This document shows positions 11,802 to 23,480 of a stretch of DNA of 64,000 nucleotides, piece after piece. The notes beneath the pieces are model-generated. The model saw nothing but the letters and a program-made list of their open reading frames with translations, ran no database searches and was not told where the DNA came from. Origin of the DNA: Epiperipatus broadwayi. Taxonomy: Eukaryota > Onychophora > Udeonychophora > Euonychophora > Peripatidae. The DNA lies in the NCBI GenBank assembly GCA_028023455.1, contig JAQFVV010012535.1, positions 808,001 through 872,000 of the forward strand, read 5' to 3'. Within the stretch, counting starts at the first letter, position 1. Each line of letters starts with the position of its first letter. The position numbers were made by a program, and so were the translations under genes.

Positions 11802-11830
11802 CTATAAGTTAAAAAGATAAAGTAATCTTA

Positions 11831-13290
11831 GCCAATTTTTTTCCATTTGACACAGTTTTGCAAATCATTTTTATTCATTCACAATATCTAAAAAAAACAG
11901 TTTATTTCTCTTTTTTGGTTGTTTTTTTTCTTTCTTATTCTCTACATTTCCAATTCTGACTTAATCTATTTAATTTTTCCTTTTTTAATATCCACAGTCT
12001 TTTAACAATCGTCTTTTTAATTTCGAATATAAAAGACCGACAAACCAAGCTTCCTTTACAGAAAGAATATCTGCTTAGCTATGTAAATTTATTTCACTTT
12101 TTATAAAAATAATACAATGAACATGTTGAGAATTTTTGAGTTATCACCTAATTATTATTAATTAGTTTAGAATCCCATCAATTTAAATTAGTTAACAGTA
12201 TTCCAAGTATTTTTTAACAAATATGACATATTTACATTGCTCGTATTCAAAACCAACAGTAGTTTGAGTCTAAAAACAGCCATATAACATTTGTTCTAAA
12301 TGTATACTAAACAATACGGTAAGTATTATCATTTCTAACTAGTAATTCTATACTTTAATTTACTCCAAATTATATTTTTTAACTGTTCATTATTACGTGT
12401 TTTTATAATATTTTTGTTAACAATAAACATTTTTACTTCAATACTTACTAAAATTGAATTAACTCTATAATTTTTCAGAGTAGTACTTCATTTGTAGATC
12501 CCTAGGTAATTGCAATATTTTCACAGAAATCCATATTGTTATGAGCCATTAGAATTAAAGTAGAAAGAATAAGTGAATTATATAATTTGCACCATTTAAT
12601 AATATTCTTCTTAGATAAATTCTTAATGATTAATAGTAACCATTTTAGATAGGGATCATTGTTGTACCCCATATACAAGGTTTAAACTTAATTAAAGGTT
12701 AAATTGTCAGACATGAACATTATTTATTTAAATCATCTTTTTGTTTGTACTCTTCCATGATATCTTAGATTTATTACCAACCTTTCTATTTCCATAACAT
12801 ATTTAAAACATGAATATAAGACATAAAAAATAAATGACTGCCATAATATATTTCTGGCTAAAGTTGTCATCACTAATCAGAACTGATAATGGCTAGTTCA
12901 ACAGAAGTGCATCTTGGGAATCATTATATAAAAGAATGAGTGGATGAATAAAAGAGCAGAAAGGAAATAAAAAGCAAAATCTTAAATTCTCCTCTGGTTT
13001 TTTTTCTTTTAAAAGTAAAAATCTACTATGAATATAAGAAATTGATAGAAAAAATTTATTCAGCATTTGGACGTTTTAAATCTTGTGCTTTTCTGCCATG
13101 GAGCATTCCTTAGCTATAATTATAGGTAGCTCATAAGATTAAGAGAGCTTTGAATATAATCTGCTTAATTTATTTTAAAATTACACTGTTTTCACATTAA
13201 AAATATTTTTAAAAAAACAAATGTGATGAAAAAGTATTAAATTATATAAGCTTCACATGATGACCATTTTTTATGATCATACAATTTGTT
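11831..13290. repeat. Intron module, copy II, first part
   Basis: 11.84-12.06 kb (a fragment near TTTGACACAGTTTTGCAAAT, then CAATCGTCTTTTTAATTTCG) resembles 27.57-27.72, 29.33-29.69 and 44.06-44.29 kb. 12.2-12.8 kb resembles 2.19-3.1 and 27.9-28.46 kb. No reading frame or splice signal is convincing. Confidence 0.6.
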
Positions 13291-13296
13291 AAAACT

Positions 13297-13440
13297 GTAG
13301 CCACTCTCTCCATACAATAGTGCCAGATAATTATTTCATAAGAATTTTGATGCACAAACGTTCTAACAGCCATTGATTACTATGATTTGCACTAGGTTAC
13401 CCTATTGTATAAAGAGGGTTGCTCCTGGTTTATGATGGAA
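13297..13440. mobile_element. Degenerate MITE of the 48.3-kb family
   Basis: ACTCTCTCCATACAATAGTG on the left and a partly inverted GGTTACCCTATTGTATAAAG on the right enclose CAGCCATTGATTACTATGAT. This matches the plan of 48251-48436 but is strongly diverged. Confidence 0.45.
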
Positions 13441-14226
13441 AGGTTATGAAACATTGATTTATTATATCACAGCTATTCATTATTTCAGAATCTCAGCAAT
13501 CAAAGTAATTAGTATTCATAATTTACAGTGAATCCATTTAATATTAATACACCCACCTTCTAAAAACATTCACTTAACTTTTCTAAATGTAAATTAAGAT
13601 ATACAAGAGTTATTAAAATTTCTACCTGGTTGTTCTGTCTTTTCTTAATCAAATATTAGCAAAATTACAAGCGTGTTGAGGTTCTGGAAAGGGAAGCTAT
13701 AATTTTTTTAGAATTCTATTTCTGTTTTTTGTTTGTTTTTGTTTTGCTTAAATATGAATGCAGATTTTTAAAATTCCTTTTCATAAAACAATTTTCAGCA
13801 TTTTTTTTTTCAAATAAATTTTAAAATACGATTTGAAATTTTTCTTCATATTTTTCATTCTATTTCTCAATAATTTAATAGTTTGTTTTTCACTGAACAA
13901 CTGTTAGTTTTATATACATATTCTTCTATTAGGTTTCTTTCTAATTTTAAAAAATTTATTCAAATAATGATATTTTCAAATACTTTTGTAAATATATAAA
14001 ATAAATATTATATTTTCCTTCACCGGATTCTTTTTCAGTTTTTATTATTACAGCCAAATTTTAAGATTAAATATTTCACCCAGAATCCTCTAGGATTAAA
14101 CAAAAATCAGTATATTAAAAATACTTGACTAACCACCCCTTGCTGCATAGGAAATGAGATTATTACAACTCGTGTGCAATTCTACACATGCATACAATCA
14201 TATATATATATAACATAAATAAATAA
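13441..14226. other. A+T-rich intronic DNA, nothing recognised
   Basis: Poly-T tracts and A+T-rich sequence. I see no exon, repeat family or transposon ends. Confidence 0.5.
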
Positions 14227-14405
14227 CGGTAAATTCAATATTATAGTTTAAATTCTTTCAAAACGCTTTCGATTACATAGTAATCCTTGTCAGCTTTAAC
14301 TGAATTTCAATTTTTTTAAAAACTTAATGTTACATAAATTTCCATAAGTTGTGGATGGCCTTATTTGCAACTTGCCTATTAATAACATCATCCTTATAAC
14401 ATCAT

Positions 14406-14410
<5 letters not shown>
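14227..14410. mobile_element. Fragment of the 26.1-kb GIY-YIG element family
   Basis: GGTAAATTCAATATTATAGT through TTCCATAAGTTGTGGATGGC and CAACTTGCCTATTAATA matches the left end of the element at 26101-26890, including the CGCTTTCGATTACAT motif. The rest of the element is missing, replaced by a TA repeat. Confidence 0.65.

Positions 14411-14444
<34 letters not shown>
14409..14444. repeat. (TA)n microsatellite
   Basis: Pure TA run at the broken edge of the element fragment. Confidence 0.95.
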
Positions 14445-14445
<1 letters not shown>

Positions 14446-15480
14446 CATGTATATTATACATACATTTGTACAAACATACTGTACCTTCACTAAAAGAAAA
14501 CTAAGATTGACTTTCTGGCTAATTATGATATAACTATACTATACTACAGTCAAGTTATATAAACAATAACTGTCAAAGATAATTAACATTATGAGTAGAT
14601 CAAGATACACTACTAACATACAGAATCTAATAATATCAATATTTTATAATAATTAACTATAAGTAACTTATTAAATTAAAATATAATAACACTTATGTTC
14701 ACAATAAATTAGGGTTCCAACTAGAATACTCAACTCATTCATTTTGCTAATAAATTTAATTTATAATTAGCTCATTATTATAAATAAAATATAGTTCGAC
14801 TAAAATAACAAATACAGTTATGAAACTCTTCACATGAGACATACAGAAAGGTACAATGGCTTAAACATTGAAGATACATCCATAACGATACATTCCCAAT
14901 GGCATAAGAATATTACCCCACCAAACTGACATAACAAAACTACCACATAATACTCTCATGTCTTTAAATAAACATATAACAATCCTAACATACGACTTAA
15001 AATTTTGTTATAGAGATAACAATAAATTATTTGCTATTCCTTTAATAAAAAATACTAATTGAAAATTTAGCATCAGCTGATAATTCTTACTCATCGTCTT
15101 TTAATACAAATTTTATAATTCTTTTAAAAATAATCTCAGGTTTATTTCTAAGACTAATAATAAAAAATAAATTAATTAATTAAGACCCTGTAGTTAAATA
15201 TGATGAGGGATTTTACGTAATATCTAGTTATCCTTACAAAAATAATAAAAGCAATAAGCAACTAGGATACGTTAATGACTCTTAACTTTAAATCTATTTT
15301 AAAAATTAATGTTTAACAATAAAACATAAATCAAACCATAAGATTTAGAGAAAATATTGTACAATCTTTTATTTATTTTATGTGTCATTCGTAAAATATA
15401 ATTTGGATCACTTTAAAATGATCACCAATGATTATTATTATTATTATTATTATAACAACAACAACAACAACAACAACAAC

Positions 15481-15536
<56 letters not shown>

Positions 15537-18249
15537 CAGCAACAACAACATACTTTATTACTCAATCATGTAATAGTAATAATAATATTCTAAGTAATCT
15601 TTACGAATCATGTGCAAAACAAGTAATGTTTAAAACCATTAATTGCTATGGATCATGCATGTGGAATGAAGAATCAATGAATGGCGCTCAGACAAATTAA
15701 AACTCTCAACAGTGAAATAATTTATAGAAACATTAACAGTTTTATTATTGTTGAACAACATTATAGCTATTATACAATAAGATTATAAAAATTAAAAAAA
15801 TATTTACATACTGTAATATAAAAATTAATATTATTTAAAATTAAAATATTTATACTATAAATATTACAAGCAAATAAAAAATAAAATAGCCTTTATTCTG
15901 ACTACCTAAAATGAAATAAATCTTACAATAATAACGATAATATACTATTTTTATTTAATAAAACACTAACATTCTATTATTTTGTGGTGGGAGAATAATA
16001 ATAAATATACCAATTTCTAAACTTATTGCTACATTTATAATAGCTTAATATATATATATATATAATGTAATTCTTAAGTATACACTTAGATTTAAAATAC
16101 ACCCATCTAAACTCAACACAAAGTAAAATATTTTAAAATTATTAAAATACGTCCTTTGCAGTTCTGCAAAGCATTATCTTAATATTTTACCATGTTTAAG
16201 TATTCTATACCAAAAAATTTAAATAAAGAAAAATATTAATACCTCGCTTTGCAAATTACCTACTTATGAAAAATACTTAAAATATAACTTTATGAGTTTT
16301 ATCTATTTAAATAGGTTTATATTCCTTATTGCAATTTTTTTTAAAAAAACTATTAATAGATTATATTGCTCGATATTTTATATTTCCTTTATTTTTTTAT
16401 ATTTTACATTCATAGTAGCATTCAAATCATTCTTTCATTACTCTCACTTTTAATCCAATTTAAATATGCATTTATTTGAATTTAATGATCTCCAATATTT
16501 ATAATATTTATAAGAATATTAATTATTCCTCTCCTATTTTTATAATATGACAAGCATTAAATATTTCAATATCATCTGTGGTAGAAATTTTTATATATCT
16601 TATCTTGCCTTTGCATAAACTATCAACTTCTAACAGTTTTGCCATTTCTTAACTATCTTTTAAAAACTAACCTCTACGATGTGATTCCAATAGTAATAAT
16701 TAGTGATTATAGTATAGGATATGGAATAATAACAATAATAACTCCAATGAGTAAGAAAGCATCATCATGGATACAGTGCTAAAAGAAAGGTCCATATTTA
16801 TCAAGCACCTAAAATTCATGTCATGGCTTTATACTCCATGGAAAAATACTATAAAGTCCTTTGTTACCTGTATATTTAATGAATTCAAAGTGTAACAATA
16901 TAGCTCACACATAACATCCTTTCACACATATCCCTAAACACGTAGGAATTCATAAACAATTGCTCTCCCCGATTACCATCCTATATCTTCCACGTATTGA
17001 ATAACTCTATTAACATTGTAAAATATACAAACCACTTTATTAAAAAACAACAAAGATCTAAAATTCATTTCAACATGGTTTTAAAAGTTTTTTCAAGTAC
17101 AAATGATCTTGATAAGACATACCTTGATATTATACATTTATTCATTTGTTGTTGCAATAAATACCTGAAGATTTTATACTTAAATACATTTAGTATTAAT
17201 AGTAAATAATAGTAACAGTAAATGTGTGAATAAAATACTCATAATATTCAAATAATAGGAACAATAAATATAAAAGAATTTTAAATTTAAATGCATATAA
17301 TATTAACAATAACAGTAGAAATAAAATATATGAGTAAAATATGATATGTGGCTTAATATGTACGATATTATAGATTACAATCTGTTTAACTGTTAATTCT
17401 TGTGTTATTTACCCTCCCCCCCCAGATTTTTCAGTAAATCATGTGAATAATAAATACATTATTTTCTTGTTTAGTTGTATTATTTATTACTGGAAAAAAA
17501 ATTAATATAATTAATTAATTTTCTTAATTAAAATTTCAAAATTTTGTAACCATCTGCTAATTGTAGTATTATTTTAATAAGAATTAATAAAACAACCTAT
17601 ATTTATCACTTAGTGTGTCAGTAGTGGTTTGGTGACTTCTTCAGGTGTGAAAAACTCTCAGAATTCATACTAAAATGGTATCAAACGAAAATGCAGCACA
17701 AATATGCTAGCATTCTTTCAACTCTGCTCACCATGATTAGGACCTGCCATTTTAATTCACACTAACAGAAAACACCTTGCTTTGTTAGGATATTTTGACT
17801 TCTAATAGCTATTATAATTAGAATTAATAATTGACAAAAATTTATTTTCAATTAAAATTATAATTAGAACCATAATTCACAAAAATTCATTTTCAATTAA
17901 AATTTATACTACTAAAAATTAAATTTCGATTAGTAATAGATTTTATAGATTGATCTTCATGGATAGTGGGCAGGAATATTATGTGAAAGATTAAAGGTCT
18001 TTTTAAGTTAAATTTACATTCACTAATCAATACTTGATTAGGTAATTATGTTTATTATGAGATGCTGCCTAAAAAAATTGTAAATCTATTTGAAAAATTT
18101 TATTTTATTGAATTTTTTTCAAAATTTTATCCAAATTTAAACCCATGATCATATCTCTTCATCTATTATTACATATTGAAATATATACTGTATACTGATG
18201 TACTGGTGATTTATTCAGAATATATCTGGATATCTTTAATCATTCTTGT
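14445..18249. other. A+T-rich intronic DNA with few landmarks
   Basis: I find no coding exon. Landmarks are the triplet repeat at 15.43-15.55 kb, a C8 run near 17413 and a slightly less A+T-rich patch at 17.60-17.78 kb (fragment near GTGACTTCTTCAGGTGTGAA) that may be an old repeat. Confidence 0.5.
15428..15552. repeat. Compound triplet microsatellite (ATT)n(AAC)n(AAT)n(AAC)n
   Basis: The overlapping long runs of Asn, Ile or Thr codons are translations of this repeat, not proteins. Confidence 0.95.
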
Positions 18250-18540
18250 TATTTATAAAGTAACACTTTAATATAAAAGGCAAATAAAAAAGATCAAAAA
18301 TAAAATATAAATATATGTTTGCTACTGAAAAAATTGTACTATTGACTTATAATCTTTAAAACTCAGAAAGATTTTAAAGCGTCTATTATGTTTTGATAAC
18401 TTCTTAAAAAAATTTCATAATTTACTTTTTCTAATCTTTTAATTTAAAAAGATTAAAAAGTTCATTGATTTAACTATGAAGCTTGGAAAGTCAAGAAATA
18501 TTTATGAAAGGTGTGTATATACATAATAATATTTAATTAC
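18250..18540. repeat. Intron module, copy II, second part
   Basis: CTTTAAAACTCAGAAAGATT and the following TTTTGATAA region match 3.48-3.74 kb. The module then breaks off where the palindromic repeat cluster begins and resumes at 23.48 kb. Confidence 0.6.
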
Positions 18541-19520
18541 AAGGGATTTGAATTCAGACTTTCAAGCTCCCTACATCTATCCAGTCCAAATTATACAATC
18601 AATACAGATGACCACATAAATGTGTAAAAGATAAATGATCTCCAATATAATATTTCATGCTGAACCAGCACTCATCAGTTGGTCCAGATCATCATCACAC
18701 ACATATATATAATCAGTACTCAGTTTATATCAAGATAGCAAATCTTCAAATTTTAATGGACAGGATTCAATCTTCTTCAATTCTTCCGCCATCTATATCA
18801 TTGAAAATGTGATAATGGAATGCTCAACATCCTTGTTAATGCTAATATTATTGCTATACCTATGTTGATTTTAAATCACTCTGACCTCTCATGTATATGA
18901 TCTTAATATGTTCATAATGGGCAGAATAAAGGCTGAATATGTAATATTTTAAATACAAGTATATTGTTTATATTGGACTTAATGTAATTAGATGCTATTT
19001 GAAATCAGACTTTCAATCCCACTACCTTTATCCACTCCATCTTATGTAACCAGTACACATGACCACATACATGTGAAAAAGATATATGATCCCCAATATA
19101 AATTTCATGCTGATGAGGGTTTCAGCATGAAATGCATATATTGGGGATCATATATCTTTTTCAAGTGTATTGGTTGTATAAGATGAAGTGGATAGATGTA
19201 GAGAGTTTGAAAGTTTGAGTTCAAATGTTACATTAAGTTCAATATAGACAATATACTTGTATTTAAAGTATTAGTCTGTATTCTGGTCATCCATTTTCTG
19301 TGTATTTGAATGGACATATTAAGGTCCTATACAACATGGGTCAGAGTGACTTAAAGTCAACATAGGTATGACAATAATATTGGTACAAGCAAGGGCTTCG
19401 AGCATTCCATCATCAGATTTTCAATGATATGGATGATGAAGAGTTGAAAATTGGGAGAAAATTGAAACCTGACCATTAAAGTTTGAAGATTTTCTATCTT
19501 AATATAAATAGTGCATTGAT

Positions 19521-19551
<31 letters not shown>

Positions 19552-19995
19552 AGGAGATGATGATCTGGACCAACTGATGAGTCCTCATTCATCTCAAAAT
19601 ACATATATTGAAGATCAGTTATTTTTTCATATGAATGTGCTCATGTGTATTGGTTGTATAAAATGGAGCAGATAGATGTAGGGAGATTGAAAGCTGAGTT
19701 CAAATACCTTCTATTTATATTAAGTTCAGTATAGACAATATACTTGTATTTAAAATATATATTCAGCCTAAATTCTGGCCATTCATCTTCTGTGCATTTA
19801 AATGGACATATTAAGGTTCTATGCAGGAGAGGTCAGAATGATTGAAAGTCAACATGGGTATGACAATAATTTTGGCATCAACAAGAGCTTTGAGTATTCC
19901 ATCATCAGATTTTCAATGATGTGAATGGCTGAAAAGTTGTAAAGTGGAGAAGATTGAAGCCTGTCCATTAAAGTTTGAATATTTGCCATCTTAAT
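18541..19995. repeat. Large imperfect palindrome built from a roughly 470-bp repeat family
   Basis: The first arm (18541 to about 19110) reads as the reverse complement of the next (about 19110-19710), centred near 19.12 kb. Marker motifs are CAGTTGGTCCAGATCATC against GATGATCTGGACCAACTG, and CCAATATAAATTTCATGCTG against CAGCATGAAATGCATATATT. A further direct copy of the unit tail follows to 19995. The family recurs at 23243-23480, 31016-31112, 41455-41585 and 51836-52112. No protein is encoded; it behaves like a foldback or non-autonomous element. Confidence 0.7.
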
Positions 19996-20190
19996 ATGTA
20001 ATACTCAAATATTTTATGCTAATATTTCACACAATTAGTTATAACACACCAATAATTCTCAAATAAAATATTATATTTATAATTTATTTATTAGTTTTTG
20101 CTTAGTACTTTCGAAGGGCAAAGCCTTCATTTTCAAAGCTATAAAATAATGTGAAGAATGTTCAGCATGAGAAATGCAAAATTATGCAAA

Positions 20191-20589
20191 TCAAATTAGC
20201 CATTTCTTGGAAATGGCATAGAACATGTCTCTTTTATTCATGGAATCAACATCCGAAACAATAAAATAAGCCTTCTTAATTTTCCTCCTTAACTTATGTT
20301 GCTCTCTGCACACCACCGTAGGATTATCTGGAATGCAAGGGTGGCTTGTTTTAGCTCTGTGCTGTGTAAAAATGAATGGCTGGGAGGGGTCTGTCAATTC
20401 CCTGTCATACGCATACTTATGTTGTGATAGTCTTGTATAAACTGAAGCCCTAGTCTCCCCGTAATATGATGCATGGCAATTATTTTCAGAGCACACTATA
20501 TTATACACAGCTTGCTGTGTATATATTGGAGGGAGTTGATCCTTAGTATTGTTAATGAATCTGTTGAAATTAGTGGGATTCGATAGCAT
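20191..20589 (-). pseudogene. GIY-YIG endonuclease domain of the Penelope-like element
   Basis: An open stretch of 132 codons. The GIY-YIG signature region reads AVYNIVCSENNCHASYYGET, followed by a conserved Arg region (RASVYTRLSQHK) as in Penelope endonucleases, with Cys and His residues in the usual positions before and after. The domain would nick target DNA for insertion. It is cut from the RT frame by stops, so the element is probably inactive. Confidence 0.82.
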
Positions 20590-20730
20590 AAACTAAAATC
20601 ATTGTGAAAAATTGTTTGTAAGTTCATGTGTATATTTCTTACATATGGCAGCAAAATTCTGTTTTGTTTCTGTATGTTTGCTATGTTGAGTTGGCATTTA
20701 AAATTTTTGATTATATTATCAATCGATTTT

Positions 20731-21920
20731 TTAATTATATTTCGCTTTTAATAACTCAGCTCTAAATCTTTCAATGTTCACTTTTTTATCAGCCTCAAAG
20801 CTACACAATTTAGAGTTTCTATGCAGAAATGCTTTCAGTCCAGCCACTTTGTACCTGTTGGGTGTGTTCGATAGGTGATGGATATGACCTTTTATGTTTA
20901 TCAGTTTAATAAACATTTTATGATGGAAGCATTGGGCTTCAATCCCCACCTGTAAGTCGAGATATTTGATGAAGCTAGGCATGTCCTTTTTGCTATATAT
21001 ATGGTAAGCCCTGTGGCAGTTTTTAAATCTGTGACTATATCTTGTATAGTTTCTGGTGGTACTGTGATGAAGATATCATCCACATAGCAAGTGTAAAGTA
21101 CACCATGCTTAAATATCTCAGAATAATAATTTGTTTATACAGATTGAGAACGATGCTGGTTACAATGCCACTTATCGGCAAACCATTGTGCATGTGGTAC
21201 CATTGTTGATTAAATAAAGCATATATATTTCTTTATCCAGCCATTTTAGAGTGTTTCTATAAACTGAACACATTCTTGATTCATCCCATGCCTGGATAGT
21301 TCAGCCTTCACTATAGATATAGCTTTTTGTCTATCAACAGAGCCATACAGTTCTACTATATCCAAATCTACCATATCTGTATCATGTGTCAGAGTGACCT
21401 TATCCAATCTGCTCACAAACTCAAATGATGATTTTATTGCATAAGCTCCAAAGCCTTAATCTGTGTGAACTATGTGTGTTATAAATTTGGCTGCTTTATA
21501 ATAATGTACTCCAATGAAATCCACCATTAGACATAAAGGCACTTCTTCCTTATGCATTTTAGCATTGGAAAACATTCTCAGTGGAATGGTGGCAGACAGA
21601 TACATCTGGTAGTATTCTGCCTTGGAGAAATCTGTACCAATATGTAGTCTAAGCACTGCTGAAACGAACTTTACTCTGTTCAATTTGAAATTGAGATTAG
21701 GTACTTTGATAAATTTTAGTTTCTCAATTTGTTGCTGGATCTTGGTTCTGTATTCCAAGGTAGTCATAATCGCAAATCTGTTACCATTATCTTCATGCAT
21801 GATCTTGGTTCTGTATTCCAAGGTAGTCATAATCACAAATCTGTTACCATTATCTTTATGCATGCATGTGATATTGCTGTGTGACAAAGATTTATGTGTT
21901 GTTATTATCCTGTGCCTCAT
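20731..21920 (-). pseudogene. Reverse transcriptase region of the Penelope-like element
   Basis: Pieces in different frames include a 154-codon segment (21920-21456) and the catalytic YVDD motif just upstream of 21083 (CYVDDIFITVP on the minus strand). A motif-A-like DLDIVELYGSV lies between them, followed by thumb-region segments at 21083-20731. YVDD is intact, but frameshifts and stops separate the parts. Confidence 0.78.
21738..21863 (-). repeat. 63-bp in-frame tandem duplication inside the RT region
   Basis: Two adjacent 63-bp copies start at 21738 and 21801. The duplicated peptide contains NGNRFVIMTTLEYRTKI and NGNRFAIMTTLEYRTKI. The frame is kept across the duplication. Confidence 0.9.
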
Positions 21921-22569
21921 TTATCATGCTGCAGATGTATTGCTTTATGTTGTATGCATTTGGTAATTCTGGTTATTTATTGATCTTTAAATGGATGGGT
22001 GGCTAAGCTGGTCTCTACATCTGTAATCAATTCCATTTTTGGAAACATCCATCCACTTCCAACGAATCTGGAGCCTTTTTCCAGCAGTTTTTACCATTTC
22101 TGGAATATGACGGTCTATTTTTACGTAGCTTTCTTAGCTGTCCAACTGTATATGAATATTTTGTTATTAGCCAGGATTCAAAATTTGTTATTAAACTTTA
22201 TTTCCAATTTGCTTCTCAATCTCTCACTTTTGTCAACCATATATAGTGGCAGTTTAACATTGTTGAAGATTATATTTCTTCTGTTATTTGTGACTGTTAG
22301 TTCATTTCTTCATTCCTGGATTATTTTGTTTAATATAAACACTTGAACCTGTGTTGAGATGACATTTCTATTATGTATTGATCAGTCCAATTTCACATTA
22401 CAAAACTTCAGAAATACTTTATGCTCTCTGCACTTGATAAGAAAATTTAATCTCAGCCAGTATTTGCACACATCTAATGCAGATTTCAGAGCCAACCTGT
22501 TCCATATTGTTGGTTCCAAATGCTTTTATAATTGTAAATATTAAAAATTTTAAATCTGTGTTGTTATAT

Positions 22570-23242
22570 ATGTAATACTCAAATATTTTGCGCTAATATT
22601 TCACACAATTAGTTATAACGTGCCAATAATTCTCAAATAAAATATATTTATATTTATTTATTTGGTTTTGCTTAATGCTTTCAAAAGGTAAAGCCTTGAT
22701 TTTCAAAACTATGAAAGAATGTGGTGCAGAATGTTCAATGTGAGAAATGCAAAATTATGCAAATCAAGTTTGACATTTCTTAGAAATGGCATAGAACATG
22801 TCTCTTTTATTTATGGAATCAACGTCTGAAACAATAAAACAAGCCTCCTTCATCTTCCTCCTTAACTCATGTTGCTCTCTGCACACAACCCTAGGATTAT
22901 CTGGAATTCAAGGGTGACCTGTTGTAGCTCTGTGCTGTGTAAAAATGGATGGGTGGGAGGGGTCTGCCAGTGCCCTGTCATGGGCATACTTATGTTGTGA
23001 TAGTCTTGTATAAACTGAAACCCTAGTTTCCCCGTAATATGATGCACGGCAATTATTTTCAGAGCACACTATATTATACACAGCCTGCTGTGTATATATT
23101 TGAGGGAGTTGGTCCTTAGTATTGTTAATGAGGCTGTTGAAGTTGGGAGGGGTTCGATAGCATAAACTAAAATCATTGTGAAAAATTGTTTGTAAGTTCG
23201 TGTGTATATTTCTTACAAATGGCAGAAAAATTCTAGTTCGGC
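22570..23242 (-). mobile_element. Head-to-tail truncated second copy of the Penelope-like element
   Basis: Repeats 19998-20665 at high identity (3' tail plus most of the endonuclease, including 23047-22862) and stops at AAAATTCT near 23234. A few bases (AGTTCGGC) then precede resumed host repeat. A partial copy directly upstream of a longer one is the usual Penelope arrangement, giving LTR-like direct ends. Confidence 0.85.
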
Positions 23243-23480
23243 AAACTGAGCACTGATTATAAATGTGTGTGGGAAATTATGATTTAGACCAACTGATGAG
23301 TGCTGTTTTCAGCTTAAAATGCATATATTGGAGATGATTTTTACGGGTATGTGGTCCTGTGTATTGGTTGTATAAGATAGAGTGGATAGATGTAAGGAGA
23401 TTGAAAGTCTGAGTTCAAATCGCTTCTAATTACATTAAGTTCAGTATAGACAATATACTTGTATTTAAAATATAAGAACA
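23243..23480. repeat. Continuation of the 470-bp repeat after the Penelope insertion
   Basis: AAACTGAGCACTGATTATAA, then GACCAACTGATGAGTGCTG and ATTGAAAGTCTGAGTTCAAA, ending ACAATATACTTGTATTTAAA. It is the right-hand remainder of the interrupted unit. Confidence 0.75.

Larger units (their letters stand above)
9896..11830 (-). repeat. Tandem array of nine exon-bearing units (period 205-232 bp)
   Basis: Nine head-to-tail units each hold one 63-nt exon (57 nt in one unit) plus a 142-169 nt spacer. Exon starts on the plus strand are 9982, 10210, 10420, 10639, 10869, 11096, 11302, 11534 and 11739. On the minus strand every unit reads acceptor (typically AACTTATAG), a 20-codon core, then donor (ACTG|GTAAGCC). 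The spacer holds a GT-rich tract and a conserved segment near ATATCCTCATATCGACAAAC. Exons are symmetric (phase 1-1), so skipping or including any number keeps frame. Central copies are nearly identical and edge copies are diverged, the usual sign of amplification and homogenisation inside an array. A CRISPR reading is excluded: the conserved part is long, has splice sites and keeps an open frame. Confidence 0.8.
19996..22569 (-). mobile_element. Penelope-like element, near full length, degenerate
   Basis: Minus-strand remains follow the order of Penelope-like elements: an N-terminal region (about 22560-21970), reverse transcriptase (about 21920-20730) and a C-terminal GIY-YIG endonuclease (20589-20191). 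A non-coding tail with AAGGCTTTGCCCTTCGAAAG comes last. The reading frame is broken several times. The element is inserted in a copy of the 470-bp repeat: the left flank ends CCATCTTAATAT and the right flank beyond the partner copy resumes AAACTGAGCACTGATTAT. An uninterrupted copy (18.72 kb, reverse strand) reads straight through this point. Confidence 0.85.

Noticed and set aside
9896-11830. CRISPR-like or simple satellite array
   Set aside because: Units are long and eukaryotic, carry splice sites and an open frame, and related single exons exist elsewhere in the same orientation.
15382-15700. Asn-, Ile- and Thr-rich reading frames
   Set aside because: Triplet microsatellite read in different frames.
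21622-22544. Several plus-strand frames of 60-115 codons
   Set aside because: Antisense shadows of the minus-strand Penelope-like element.
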